This document shows positions 8,373 through 17,393 of a DNA stretch of 64,000 nt, in pieces. Below the pieces are notes generated by a model, which searched no databases, had not been told where the DNA came from, and worked only from the letters and a program-made list of their open reading frames with translations. Positions within the stretch are counted from its first letter, which is position 1. Each line of letters opens with the position of its first letter. Location: assembly GCA_051439375.1 (NCBI GenBank), contig JBFRWB010000193.1, positions 1-64,000 of the forward strand. The letters run 5' to 3'. The stretch comes from JBGTGT01 sp051439375 (lineage in GTDB: Bacteria; Cyanobacteriota; Cyanobacteriia; Cyanobacteriales; Microcystaceae). Both the position numbers and the translations under genes were made by a program.

Positions 8373-9290
8373 TCAGGGCGTATCATCAATCCAACTAGCA
8401 CGCCATGCAGCCTCGGCTTGTGCGATCGCATATTCTTGTTGTGCTTTACGAAACTGTTGACGCAGTTTACTCACTTTTTCTAAGCTTTGACGTAATTGTT
8501 TGCGAGCAACGGTTAAGGTGGGTGTAGCAAATTCAATATCCGATAATCTCAGATAAATGGTGGTTATTTTGGTGATTTTCCCTTCTGATGCTTCGTTATC
8601 TGATTCACCTTCTTCTGATGATTTGGCTTCAACAATGAGGTTCAGAATATTAGGGGAATTTCCGGCCGGTGACATCCCGTTTTCTTCTGCTTGCATCGCC
8701 ATTTCTAAGAGTTTTGGTGGCAAACTATTTTGGAGAATTTTAGCTTTTTGAAGGTGTTGATTAACTTGATTAGATAATTGTCCTAGTTTATGACGAATTC
8801 CTGATTCAATATGCTTACACCATAGCATTAATTGTTCAGGGTGTTGACAAATAAAAGCTTGATTATCTTCTGCTTTTTCTGTTGATTTTTCTGCATCAGG
8901 ACTTTGTTGTGAAAGATTTAACAGAGAAAGGGATTGTTCTTCTTTATCGGATTCTGGTAAGGAAAGTAAGATACTTTCTAGGATTTCTAAAGGAGATTGT
9001 GTTAGATTTAAACTGATTAAAAGAGATAATAAATCTTCTTCTAAAGAAGTCATTTCACCCCGAACCTTTTCCTGTAACTTTTGTTGTTCATTGTAAGAAA
9101 GGTTAAGAAAATGTTCAGGATGGACTTGGGTGCATAAATAATAAACAGCCAGCACAAGCTGTTGACGAGTCGCTTGACTCAGTAGCTTTAAGTAGTCTTG
9201 ATAAAGTTGATAAAGTTCTTGAGAAAAGTGTTGAGTTTGTTCGGTTAATTGATCGAGTTGTTGCTGAATTTGTTTGATAGGTTTTGCCAT
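8373..9290 (-). CDS. Conserved cyanobacterial coiled-coil protein, unknown function
   Basis: 305 residues, rich in Gln, Glu, Leu and Ser. The N-terminal third is helical (QIQQQLDQLTEQTQHFSQEL), an acidic linker with many Ser/Glu lies around 110-145, and the last 45 residues form a charged coiled coil ending WRASWIDDTP. No membrane span, signal peptide or enzymatic motif is seen. The start is the ATG at 9290. A heptamer repeat array lies directly upstream. Not recognised as a named family. Confidence 0.6.
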   Translation of the reverse strand: MAKPIKQIQQQLDQLTEQTQHFSQELYQLYQDYLKLLSQATRQQLVLAVYYLCTQVHPEHFLNLSYNEQQKLQEKVRGEMTSLEEDLLSLLISLNLTQSPLEILESILLSLPESDKEEQSLSLLNLSQQSPDAEKSTEKAEDNQAFICQHPEQLMLWCKHIESGIRHKLGQLSNQVNQHLQKAKILQNSLPPKLLEMAMQAEENGMSPAGNSPNILNLIVEAKSSEEGESDNEASEGKITKITTIYLRLSDIEFATPTLTVARKQLRQSLEKVSKLRQQFRKAQQEYAIAQAEAAWRASWIDDTP

Positions 9291-9303
9291 AATTCAGATG
9301 TGA

Positions 9304-9407
9304 GGTGTAAGGGATGAGGGATGAGGTGTGAGGGATGAGGTGTGAGGGATGAGGTTTCAATCGCTAAAACCTAGAACCAGCAAACCTAAAACCTGACACC
9401 TAACACC
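9304..9407. repeat. Inverted pair of heptamer arrays
   Basis: Bases 9304-9359 are eight head-to-tail heptamers of the type GGTGTGA/GGGATGA. From 9369 to 9407 follow heptamers of the complementary type ACCTRRM (with a one-base slip near 9383). The two halves could pair as a long imperfect hairpin. The same arrangement occurs near 31234 and 40801. It fills the gap between the 8373-9290 gene and dapL. Confidence 0.85.
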
Positions 9408-9408
9408 T

Positions 9409-10638
9409 TTAAAAAGCCGCTTGAATTCGCTTCATGGCTTCTTCTACATTTTCCCGACTGTTAAAGGCAGAAATCCGAAAATAACCTTCGCCAGCCGCCC
9501 CAAAACCAGAACCGGGTGTTCCTACGACATGGGCATTGTGTAATAGTTTATCAAAAAAGTCCCAACTGGAAAGATTGTTAGGTGTTTTGACCCAGACATA
9601 GGGGGCATTTATGCCACCAGAGATAGTTAATTGCGCTTCTGTTAGCTTTTCACGGATTATTTTGGCATTTTCGAGGTAAAAAGCGATTAAAGCCCCTACT
9701 TGCCCCTTTCCTTCTTCGGAATATACCGCTTCTGCTCCCCGTTGTACAACATAGGAAACACCATTAAATTTAGTAGATTGACGACGATTCCACAACTTCC
9801 ACAGTTCTACGCTTGAGCCATCGGCAGCTTGTGCTTGTAAACACTTGGGAACAACCGTCAATGCACAACGAGTCCCCGTAAATCCTGCATTTTTGGAAAA
9901 TGATCGAAATTCAATGGCACAATCTCTAGCTCCTTCAATTTCATAAATGGAGTGGGGAAGGGTAGAATCGGTAATAAAGGCTTCATAAGCTGCGTCAAAG
10001 AGAATAATTGAGCCATTTTCCTTAGCATAGTTTACCCAATCTTGCAAATGCGCCTTGGTTGCTGTTGCACCTGTGGGGTTATTGGGGAAACACAGGTAAA
10101 TTAGATCCACTTTCTGAGTAGGAATTTGGGCGGTAAAGTCGTTTTCTGCTGTAATGGGTAAATAAACCAGTCCTTCGTATTCTCCCTGTTCGTTGGCTTC
10201 TCCTGTATTTCCTGCCATAACATTTGTGTCAACATATACAGGATAAACGGGATCGGTGACAGCGATGGTATTGTCTTTACCAAAAATATCGAGAATATTG
10301 CCTGTATCGCACTTAGAGCCATCAGAAACAAAGATTTCCGAGGCATCTATCTCACAATTGCGAGATTGGAAATCATGAGTCGCTATTTTCTCTCTTAACC
10401 AAGAATAGCCTTGTTCGGGGCCATAGCCTTTGAAGGTACTGCGATCGCCCATATCTTCTACTGCTTTGATCATAGCGGTGCGACAGGCTTGGGGCAAGGG
10501 TTCGGTGACATCCCCAATTCCGAGTTTAATGATGGCTGCTTCGGGGTTATTTTCGGCAAAAGTATTGACTCTCCGTGCAATTTCTGGGAAAAGGTACCCC
10601 GCTTTTAATTTTAAGTAGTTATCGTTAATTTTGGTCAT
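9409..10638 (-). CDS. dapL: LL-diaminopimelate aminotransferase
   Basis: 409 residues, full length. It begins TKINDNYLKLKAGYLFPEIARRV, as DapL does, and has the PLP Lys249 in SFSKNAGFTGTR, the NNPTG motif near 186-190 and DAAYEAF near 215-221. The enzyme converts tetrahydrodipicolinate directly to LL-diaminopimelate for lysine and peptidoglycan synthesis, the route used by cyanobacteria and plants. It is a single gene with no operon partner visible. Confidence 0.96.
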   Translation of the reverse strand: MTKINDNYLKLKAGYLFPEIARRVNTFAENNPEAAIIKLGIGDVTEPLPQACRTAMIKAVEDMGDRSTFKGYGPEQGYSWLREKIATHDFQSRNCEIDASEIFVSDGSKCDTGNILDIFGKDNTIAVTDPVYPVYVDTNVMAGNTGEANEQGEYEGLVYLPITAENDFTAQIPTQKVDLIYLCFPNNPTGATATKAHLQDWVNYAKENGSIILFDAAYEAFITDSTLPHSIYEIEGARDCAIEFRSFSKNAGFTGTRCALTVVPKCLQAQAADGSSVELWKLWNRRQSTKFNGVSYVVQRGAEAVYSEEGKGQVGALIAFYLENAKIIREKLTEAQLTISGGINAPYVWVKTPNNLSSWDFFDKLLHNAHVVGTPGSGFGAAGEGYFRISAFNSRENVEEAMKRIQAAF

Positions 10639-10792
10639 TGTGCTTGATGTTGCTAAGAAGCTGACAAATTTTAGCTAGTTTTTCCATTTTATCAGGATGG
10701 GTTAATCCAACAGATTTAATTTTAATAATGGGTAATTGATGATTTATAATTTATAGTTCATAGTTCATAATTCATAATTCATAATTTCTAAT

Positions 10793-11812
10793 GTGTCTCA
10801 ATATCCTTTAATTCTTCTTCCTAACCTACTGACTGATGTAACGCCGCCTACTCATTCTAAACCGATCAAACCGAGTCACCCTATTCTTCCCCGTAAACCG
10901 AATCCGTTACCTTTAGCCCCTCAACCGATTAATATTCAACGTTTAATTATTTATAGTCTTATGGCTACTGCGATTAGTCTTACTTTGGGAGGAATCATTA
11001 GTGTTTTTAATCCCTCTGTAGGGGGTGGACTAGGAATTTTTCTCTTATTGGCTTCCTTGGGAGTTATCTTTTTACAAACATTAGGGGAAAAATCTTCTTT
11101 TAATCGACGCTTAAGACAATATGAGGATCTGCAAAATTCCTATTTACATCAATTCGAGTCTTATTCCCAACAATTAGCTCGCTATGAACAAGCCCAACAA
11201 ACGTATCCGACTGCTTTACAAGCTTATCAAGACTCTCTACACTTATGGCAGCAAGACATAGAACAATTTAGGGCAGTTTTATCTGATACACTCAATCAAG
11301 CCCAATCTTATCAAACCGTAGAAATTAAACAAAAAAAGAGTTCTGCTGAACAACGATTTGAAGCAGTGCTAAATAAATATTTTCCGTCTCGTATCAAAAC
11401 TATCCTAAAAGTTGAAGCTTCTAATAATGAGCAACGATTTAATTATATGCTTGATTTTGTTTATATTGATGAAGACATTAACCTTTATATTGACATCGAA
11501 ATTGATGAACCCTATGAGCATAAAACCCGTGAACTCACTCACTACTTAGGTTCAGAGGATGAACCCATTCGACATCATTTTTTCTTAGAAATTTTTTGGA
11601 TTATTATTCGATTTAGCGAAGAACAAGTCGTTAGAAATCCTCCAAGCTGCTGTAAGGTTATTGCTCAAGTAATTAAACAAATAACAGGAGATGATACGAC
11701 TCTATCTCCTTTACAAAATGAACCTGACTTATCTCCTACTAAGCGATGGAATTATGAGGAAGCGACTATCATGGAACAGCAAGATTATCGCAAAACTTAT
11801 CTACAACAATAA
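10793..11812 (+). CDS. Membrane-anchored protein with nuclease-like C-terminus
   Basis: 339 residues from a GTG start. A Pro-rich N-terminus (about 1-45) is followed by two membrane helices (about 52-72 and 78-97), a Gln/Tyr-rich coiled coil (about 100-170), and a C-terminal domain (about 185-300) with AEQRFEAVL, MLDFVYID and LYIDIEIDEPYEHKTRE. The spacing of Glu, Asp and (D/E)xE resembles PD-(D/E)xK/DUF559-type nucleases, but the Lys position is uncertain. The upstream 50 bases are AT-rich with repeated TTCATAA. Function unknown. Confidence 0.55.
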   Translation: MSQYPLILLPNLLTDVTPPTHSKPIKPSHPILPRKPNPLPLAPQPINIQRLIIYSLMATAISLTLGGIISVFNPSVGGGLGIFLLLASLGVIFLQTLGEKSSFNRRLRQYEDLQNSYLHQFESYSQQLARYEQAQQTYPTALQAYQDSLHLWQQDIEQFRAVLSDTLNQAQSYQTVEIKQKKSSAEQRFEAVLNKYFPSRIKTILKVEASNNEQRFNYMLDFVYIDEDINLYIDIEIDEPYEHKTRELTHYLGSEDEPIRHHFFLEIFWIIIRFSEEQVVRNPPSCCKVIAQVIKQITGDDTTLSPLQNEPDLSPTKRWNYEEATIMEQQDYRKTYLQQ

Positions 11813-12171
11813 GTAATCTTACAATTGACTATTTTCTTTGCACCCAATATTAATTCTTCTGAACGCCTAACCTTCTTTTCAAGAGACTGAAAGACAAATC
11901 TTGAGATTCTTTAAGATTTTTGTGGATTTGTATCTTTAAGAAAATAAATATTAACTGTTAATCCTTTATTCTGCACGGTTTCCTATAATCAAGGATATAC
12001 CAGATACATCAAATCCTTGTCAACTTCCGTACAATTACTGACAAATCAGAATATTTGGCTAGGGATTTACTCAGAACCACAGATGGTCAGCTAAAGCCAT
12101 TTATCTAGAATGGTTTCAAGTTGTAAATCTAACTTAACTAAAACGTCAATTTATTTGAGGGAATAAAATTC
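11813..12171 (+). promoter_or_regulatory. Leader region of the slr0144-like operon
   Basis: This 359-base non-coding stretch precedes an eight-gene operon. A TATAAT hexamer at 11984-11989 could be a -10 element; no good -35 is visible at 16-18 bases. That would give a leader of roughly 175 bases. The last bases carry a GAGGGAATAA ribosome-binding region before the ATG at 12172. In Synechocystis the equivalent operon is light-regulated, but no binding site for a known regulator can be named with confidence here. Confidence 0.35.
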
Positions 12172-12897
12172 ATGGTTGCAACCTCAATCAATACAAAAGC
12201 GTCACCCAAAGCGATTCTCAAAAAGCGAGAATACCCTGCTAGCAAACAATATCCTTATCGACACGCTCACTATCGTCTCCATGATTTCTTCCATTTTCAA
12301 ACAGATACAGGCATTATCACCGATTGGAATGAAGCCAGAGATACACTAACCACCGAGGATTTCATTATCGGTTTAATGGAAGGATTAGAGCAAGAAGTGG
12401 GTAGTGCGGCCTCAATGGTGCTGTACAAAATTGGCGAAGAATGGGGTGTCAGAGATGCCAAATTTTTCCATCACTGGTTTACCAAAGAATATGGCTATGG
12501 GGCAGATTTGAGCAAACATAATCTGCTCTATGTATTAGAAGGCTGGTGGTGGCCCTTTAGCGCACAAGGCTGGGGAAACTGGGAAGTAGATATGAGTGAA
12601 CAAAAGAACGGTTTTATGTTCGTTAATATCTTTGACTCTGCGGTGGCTCGAACCCTTGGAGATGTGGGGAAACCCGTCTGTCATATCTATGCAGGCTTAA
12701 TGGCAGGATTCTTTAGTGGTTTGGTCAAAAAAGACCTCAGTTGCATCGAAATTCAATGTTATGCTATGGGAGAAACCTACTGTAAATTCCTAGTTGGTAA
12801 AAAAGATCGCATCGATGCAGCTACCTTCTGGCAAAATGAAGGCGCATCTGCTCGCGACATTGAAAAACGCCTCACTGATGGAGCGTATCTAGAATGA
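12172..12897 (+). CDS. V4R-domain protein, Slr0144-like (PSII assembly operon)
   Basis: 241 residues. The C-terminal half (about 130-220) is a V4R (4-vinyl reductase-like) small-molecule-binding domain: VCHIYAGLMAGFFSGL followed by CIEIQCYAMGETYCKFLVG, with conserved Cys residues. Length and gene order match Synechocystis slr0144, first gene of the slr0144-slr0152 cluster reported to help photosystem II assembly. Its biochemical role is unknown. The stop overlaps the next start by 4 bases. A second V4R protein lies at 13840-14520. Confidence 0.82.
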   Translation: MVATSINTKASPKAILKKREYPASKQYPYRHAHYRLHDFFHFQTDTGIITDWNEARDTLTTEDFIIGLMEGLEQEVGSAASMVLYKIGEEWGVRDAKFFHHWFTKEYGYGADLSKHNLLYVLEGWWWPFSAQGWGNWEVDMSEQKNGFMFVNIFDSAVARTLGDVGKPVCHIYAGLMAGFFSGLVKKDLSCIEIQCYAMGETYCKFLVGKKDRIDAATFWQNEGASARDIEKRLTDGAYLE

Positions 12898-13325
12898 TGA
12901 ACCCGACACAATGGGCTGGACTGGGGGTTCAAGACTTTTTTAATGGCTTTAATTGGAAAGGAGACCCTCCAAAACTGCCTCCAATGGCCGTTAACGAAGA
13001 AATTGAGCAGGAATCTCTAAATACAGAAGACCTAGTAAGTTTAACGCTGCAAGACTTCCTTCGTCGAGGGAATTGGCAAGGAATGACCCTTTCTCGGCAT
13101 CGTTCTTCTGTTGTTACTGCTGCTGCTCAACCCCAAGCCTCTTTTGACCCTGTTCTTTCGCTGAAATTACCCGTCCATCGCTTTTTTAAAGGAATTCCTT
13201 GGCAGGGGGGGGGTTTAATGCCAGCAGCTAAGTCAGCTTCTCCTAAAAAGAAAAATTCTTTAGCTGAAGCGATTCCTGAACCCTCCGACGATTGGACGAT
13301 CACTGACTTATCAGACTTATTGTAG
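12894..13325 (+). CDS. Slr0145-like protein of the PSII assembly operon
   Basis: 143 residues. Three short repeated units are visible: VQDFFNGFNWKG (about 13-24), LQDFLRRGNWQG (about 51-62) and VHRFFKGIPWQG (about 90-101), each an amphipathic piece ending in Trp-x-Gly and separated by variable linkers. No enzymatic motif or membrane span. Position between the V4R gene and the 13335 gene corresponds to slr0145. The start overlaps the upstream stop (ATGA), suggesting translational coupling. Confidence 0.75.
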   Translation: MMNPTQWAGLGVQDFFNGFNWKGDPPKLPPMAVNEEIEQESLNTEDLVSLTLQDFLRRGNWQGMTLSRHRSSVVTAAAQPQASFDPVLSLKLPVHRFFKGIPWQGGGLMPAAKSASPKKKNSLAEAIPEPSDDWTITDLSDLL

Positions 13326-13334
13326 GACAGCACC

Positions 13335-13826
13335 ATGCACAAAAACTTTGAAGCACTGACACAAATGGCGGAAGACCATTATTTACGAGGTTTGGAAATG
13401 CAAGCCTTCCAACTCAATTTGGCTTCCTTGAAAGAGCGTTTAGCTCTGTATAAATTACTCAGAGATCAAGAAATCGAACTCTTTCAACCGATTGCTGATT
13501 ATATTGTCAAAACCTTTGCAACTGAAGACGAAAAACATCTCGAAATTCTCCTTAAACATTGGATTGCCGTAATGCGCTATGGTTCAATGGCCATGTTGTT
13601 AAACAATCCTGAGTTCTTACAACGTCGCTTATTGGAATGGCTCTCTTCTCCCATTGCGGTTCATCAAACCCAAGCCATTGAACGGAAAATCTATGGCAAG
13701 TTACAGGAAAATTTGGCAGAAGTCCTCACTGATAGCCAATTAGCTTTAATTAACCCTTTCCTCAGCCAAGCAGAAACCGTTCTCTTGAACGCAGATCTTG
13801 CCCAAGAAGCTGAAGCCCTACTCTAA
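13335..13826 (+). CDS. Slr0146-like helical protein of the PSII assembly operon
   Basis: 163 residues, predicted all-helical and soluble; no known catalytic motif. It starts 9 bases after the preceding stop. Its length and pattern (central WIAVMRYGSMAMLLNNPEFLQRRLLEWL) are similar to the product of the 15298 gene, which has MRMLMYCTTAAMLINDLDRLREG at the equivalent place, so the two may be distant paralogues. Position matches slr0146. Confidence 0.72.
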   Translation: MHKNFEALTQMAEDHYLRGLEMQAFQLNLASLKERLALYKLLRDQEIELFQPIADYIVKTFATEDEKHLEILLKHWIAVMRYGSMAMLLNNPEFLQRRLLEWLSSPIAVHQTQAIERKIYGKLQENLAEVLTDSQLALINPFLSQAETVLLNADLAQEAEALL

Positions 13827-13839
13827 GAGGAATATACTC

Positions 13840-14520
13840 ATGATTGACATTGCTGAACTTGTTAAAGATCAACCCATACAAGGAAATTACTTTTCTCCCG
13901 ATATTTATGTACAAGGGGACGTGGAATTAGGCCTATTAGAAAACCGAGGGGGGGCAAGATTATTAGCTTTACCCGAAGTTTTAATCCAAGGGCTATATGC
14001 AGGTTTAGACCATGAATTAGGGGCAGAAGGATCGAGTGTAGCCCTCTACGCCTGTGGGAAATGGTGGGGAAAAGGCTTTTATCGTCGGTTCGTTGAAGAA
14101 ATTAGCGATTACTATGAAAAACCGATGGCACAAATGGAGATGATCGAGTTTCTCGAATGCTTTAAACAGTGCTGGAAAACCCACGGTTGGGGCGTTTGTG
14201 ACATTGATCTGAAATACTATCAGCAGGGCTTTTTAGTGGTTAAAGTAGAAAATTCTCCCTTTGCTGAAGCTGCGCCCCAAAATGAGCGTCGTTCTTGTGA
14301 TATCGAAGCAGGAATCCTTAGTGCATTCTTTGGCCAACTAACACAACAAGATTTACGCTGTGTGCAAACTACCTGTGAATCATTGGGGGGAGAAAGTAAC
14401 ATTTTTGTTCTGGGTTTAGAAGACCGTCTCAACACCATTGAAGCATGGTTAGAAGAAGGCCACGACCACGCAACCATTATGGAGTTACTGTGTCGTAATC
14501 TGGTTTCTGAAGAAGCCTAG
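13840..14520 (+). CDS. V4R-domain protein, Slr0147-like
   Basis: 226 residues from the ATG at 13840, chosen because AAGAGGAA lies just upstream; the longer frame from 13798 would overlap the previous gene. The C-terminal V4R domain (about 140-205) has CDIEAGILSAFFGQL and CVQTTCESLGGESNIFVLG. It is a paralogue of the 12172 product (shared DLRC or DLSC, CES or CYA and LEDRL or KKDRI). It corresponds to slr0147. Ligand and function are unknown; V4R domains bind small hydrophobic or tetrapyrrole-related molecules in other systems. Confidence 0.8.
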   Translation: MIDIAELVKDQPIQGNYFSPDIYVQGDVELGLLENRGGARLLALPEVLIQGLYAGLDHELGAEGSSVALYACGKWWGKGFYRRFVEEISDYYEKPMAQMEMIEFLECFKQCWKTHGWGVCDIDLKYYQQGFLVVKVENSPFAEAAPQNERRSCDIEAGILSAFFGQLTQQDLRCVQTTCESLGGESNIFVLGLEDRLNTIEAWLEEGHDHATIMELLCRNLVSEEA

Positions 14521-14692
14521 TGCCGCTATGGGGAAGTCAAAGTCTAAAAGGCACTTGTGCAATGAGAATAACCTTTATCTTACTGGTTTTGACCATAAGC
14601 AAACAGGTTAATGACTCTGCATAGCACTATCTTTCCCTAATCAATATTGTCTCATCGTCAACCTAATTAAGAACCTGCAGGAGCTTGTCAAC

Positions 14693-15175
14693 GTGGCTAA
14701 AAACGTCAAACTTGATCCCTTAGATGTGGAAGTTTCCATTCAAACCAACGATAACTTACTATCTGCCCTATTAAAAGGGGAACTACACGTCCTCAAAGAA
14801 TGTGGTGGGCGGGGAATGTGTGCAACCTGTCATGTCTTTGTCACAGAGGGAATGGAAAGCTTATCCCCCCTTAACCGTCGGGAAAAACGCACTATTGAAG
14901 TGATTACCACAGCCAGTAAATTTTCCCGTTTAGCCTGTCAAGCGAGGGTGTTGGGACCGGGGGTAGCACTAGAAGTGCCTTCAGGGATGTATCTCGACGA
15001 AGTTGACGATATTGAGTCTTTAATTGGTCGTCGGGCTGAACAGAATATTTTGCACCCCATTACGGGTAAAACCCTTGTCGAAAAAGGAAAATTAATTACC
15101 CGTACCATGATTACTCAACTCAATGATACACAGGTTGAGGTAACCGAATATCTCTCCCGTACCAGTGACGCTTAA
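14693..15175 (+). CDS. 2Fe-2S ferredoxin-domain protein, Slr0148-like
   Basis: 160 residues from a GTG start. The ferredoxin domain (about 1-100) has the cluster ligands CGGRGMCATC (Cys-x5-Cys-x2-Cys, about 37-46) and a fourth Cys in RLACQARV. The x5 spacing differs from plant-type ferredoxin (x4) and resembles the adrenodoxin/chlorosome-type group. A C-terminal extension of about 55 residues has no recognised motif. The gap before it (172 bases) is the largest within the cluster, so it may have its own promoter. Equivalent of slr0148. Confidence 0.82.
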   Translation: MAKNVKLDPLDVEVSIQTNDNLLSALLKGELHVLKECGGRGMCATCHVFVTEGMESLSPLNRREKRTIEVITTASKFSRLACQARVLGPGVALEVPSGMYLDEVDDIESLIGRRAEQNILHPITGKTLVEKGKLITRTMITQLNDTQVEVTEYLSRTSDA

Positions 15176-15297
15176 CAGTTTTTCAGTGAACAGTTACCAG
15201 TTAACAGTAAGTAATCAGTTACCAGTTAATTGTTGTTTACGACTGATTTTGGCTTCTAAAACCGTTAAATCTCTTGAAATGTAAGGAAACAATTGCG

Positions 15298-15771
15298 ATG
15301 TTATACCAACTAACCCAACTAAGCATTGATACTGATGGCCGTTATGCCACCGATGCTGAATTACAATTCCTCGAAGACTATTTAGAGTCTGCCGAAACTC
15401 GGATTAGTGCTTATGAAAAAATTCGAGATTCTGAGGAAACATGGCTTCATCATCTCACAATGCGAGTTCGTGGCTTAAATCCCCAACAAATCCTTTTTCA
15501 ACGGGGGAACTACGATATGACAGGCATCTGGGAACGGGATATGCGGATGCTGATGTATTGTACTACTGCGGCCATGTTAATTAACGATCTCGATCGCCTA
15601 CGGGAAGGTACATTAATTTGGCATCAAACCATTACCAAAGCGCAAAAAGTACAAAAAATCACCCATGAAACCTTTGGCCTCCTCGCTGAGATTATTGGTC
15701 AATATCTCACCCCAGAAGAAACCAAGTGTATTGTTCCTGCTTTACAGCTTGATCAAGCTATCTTAGGCTAA
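15298..15771 (+). CDS. Slr0149-like helical protein
   Basis: 157 residues from the ATG at 15298, with AAGGAAAC upstream; an in-frame TTG at 15274 would add eight residues. Predicted all-helical and soluble. The segment WERDMRMLMYCTTAAMLINDLDRL recalls the 13335 product. No catalytic residues can be named. It sits between two ferredoxin genes, as slr0149 does in Synechocystis, suggesting a role in the same photosystem II-linked process. Confidence 0.75.
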   Translation: MLYQLTQLSIDTDGRYATDAELQFLEDYLESAETRISAYEKIRDSEETWLHHLTMRVRGLNPQQILFQRGNYDMTGIWERDMRMLMYCTTAAMLINDLDRLREGTLIWHQTITKAQKVQKITHETFGLLAEIIGQYLTPEETKCIVPALQLDQAILG

Positions 15772-15842
15772 TTTCCTCGCTCCAACTGAAAGCTTAAATC
15801 TTTACTATTCACTATCAACCACTAAGGGAGTATCTTCACACC

Positions 15843-16163
15843 ATGAGTAATAACGGAACATTTGCAGTCACACTGATTAATGAAGAAAAAGGCATCAATC
15901 AAACGATAGCCGTCGCTGAAGACGAGTTTATCCTCGATATAGCTGAAGAAGACGGGATGAACCTTCCCTATTCCTGTCGTGCTGGTACTTGTTTTGATTG
16001 CTTAGGACAAGTAACCAAAGGAGAAGTAGAGCTATCGGAGAAATCCATTGAATTCTTGAAGCCTGAAGAATTAGATGCTGGATATGTGCTGCTTTGCTCT
16101 TCTACGCCCAAATCTGACTGTACCATTATCACCCATCAAGCAGAAGTCTTACTCGGTGAATAG
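15843..16163 (+). CDS. Plant-type 2Fe-2S ferredoxin, Slr0150-like
   Basis: 106 residues. Cluster ligands are CRAGTCFDC (Cys-x4-Cys-x2-Cys, about 45-53) and a C-terminal Cys in VLLCSSTP, the plant-type pattern. It carries one electron at low potential; the partner is not shown. Position matches slr0150. An AAGGGAG ribosome-binding site lies about 15 bases before the ATG. It is probably a specialised ferredoxin because it lies in an assembly operon and is longer than the usual 97-99 residues. Confidence 0.9.
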   Translation: MSNNGTFAVTLINEEKGINQTIAVAEDEFILDIAEEDGMNLPYSCRAGTCFDCLGQVTKGEVELSEKSIEFLKPEELDAGYVLLCSSTPKSDCTIITHQAEVLLGE

Positions 16164-16207
16164 TTAATCAATCATTCTAGTTTTATTAAAAAAGGCGGTT
16201 GAAGATT

Positions 16208-17239
16208 ATGACCACAGAACAACAAAACATGGAAAATCAAGTTGAAACTACGGAAAATCAAGGACAAGCCGGGGATAATATGCCCCAAATCCTAGATATT
16301 GCTTCGATTGTGGTTGCATTAGGTGGCTCAGTTGCTTCTGTTGTGACTCAACAGGTAGGCGTTGCTGCTTTTCCAATCACTGCGGCTATTGGTTTAAGTA
16401 TGTATAGTCGGAGAAAAATGATTGAACAAGTGCAAAATGCACAAAATAGCGCAACCGTGCAACTTGAAGCATTAGTTGAGACCTTACAAAATAATGTTTC
16501 AGTTGATATGAGACAGTTAGATCAGGACTTAAGCAAAAAATTAGAGAATGGTCTGCAAAAACAAGAGGAAAACCTCAACAAACAAAGTGAAGTCCAGCAA
16601 AATGATGTTTCTGCTCTCAACCAACGTTTAGAGGCAATGAATCAAGCTCATAGTAGCTTAGAAGACTCTCATAGTAGTTTAAGTCAATCCCATCAGGCTT
16701 TAGATCAATCTCATGGTACATTAAGCCAAAATCACCAGCAATTAAACGAGTTTGCACAAAATGTTGATGCAGAACTGAAGAAATTGGAAGATGTGGTGGG
16801 AGAATTGCGTCAAATCGACAACTTTACCCAATCTATTCGTGCGAACCCCAATGAAGCAGAAGTCTTTTATCGTCGTGGTTTAAGCCATCAAAATCTAGGG
16901 GATAAAGAAGAAGCGGTTGCAGACTACACCGAAGCGATCAAATTGAACCCCACCCACGCCCAAGCCTATCACAATCGAGGTATTTTATTGGCAGATTTGG
17001 GTCAGAAACAAAAAGCCGCAGAAGATGTTCGTTTAGCAGCTAAATATTACTTTGAACTAGGGGATATTGAAAGCTATGATCAAGCCCGAGAATTGAGTAA
17101 AGAACTCTATGCGGTTCGTAGCAATGAGATTGAACCCGACCTCATTATTCCCAACAAAGCAGACTTAGATACAGAAGAAGAACCTTCAGCAGAAGCTGAA
17201 CTTCCTCAAATTGTTTCTTTAGGTGCATTATTTAATTAA
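16208..17239 (+). CDS. TPR protein, Slr0151-like (PSII repair)
   Basis: 343 residues from the ATG at 16208, with AAGGCGG about 9 bases upstream. A hydrophobic stretch (about 32-62) is followed by a Gln/Ser-rich coiled coil with repeated SSLxxSH units (about 75-200) and two tetratricopeptide repeats (about 218-285; AEVFYRRGLSHQNLGD and AQAYHNRGILLADLGQ). Slr0151 of Synechocystis is a thylakoid and plasma-membrane TPR protein involved in photosystem II repair. The kinase gene slr0152 that follows in Synechocystis is absent; a TolC-like gene follows instead. Confidence 0.82.
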   Translation: MTTEQQNMENQVETTENQGQAGDNMPQILDIASIVVALGGSVASVVTQQVGVAAFPITAAIGLSMYSRRKMIEQVQNAQNSATVQLEALVETLQNNVSVDMRQLDQDLSKKLENGLQKQEENLNKQSEVQQNDVSALNQRLEAMNQAHSSLEDSHSSLSQSHQALDQSHGTLSQNHQQLNEFAQNVDAELKKLEDVVGELRQIDNFTQSIRANPNEAEVFYRRGLSHQNLGDKEEAVADYTEAIKLNPTHAQAYHNRGILLADLGQKQKAAEDVRLAAKYYFELGDIESYDQARELSKELYAVRSNEIEPDLIIPNKADLDTEEEPSAEAELPQIVSLGALFN

Positions 17240-17393
17240 TTAATGCTTCTATATTTCTGTTGGTTAATCTGGGGTAGGCGTGATTCACGTTTTACCCCAC
17301 TTTTTTCTGGCAATTTTCCTAGGGGTTTCCTGTCACTCGACAGTTATTTTGATAGAATCTTAAAACCTAAGATATTGATTTCAGCAAAACCCT

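Noticed and set aside
11813..12171. RpaB-type (HLR1) binding site before the slr0144-like operon
   Set aside because: TTACA-like words occur but not as a properly spaced direct repeat near a recognisable promoter.
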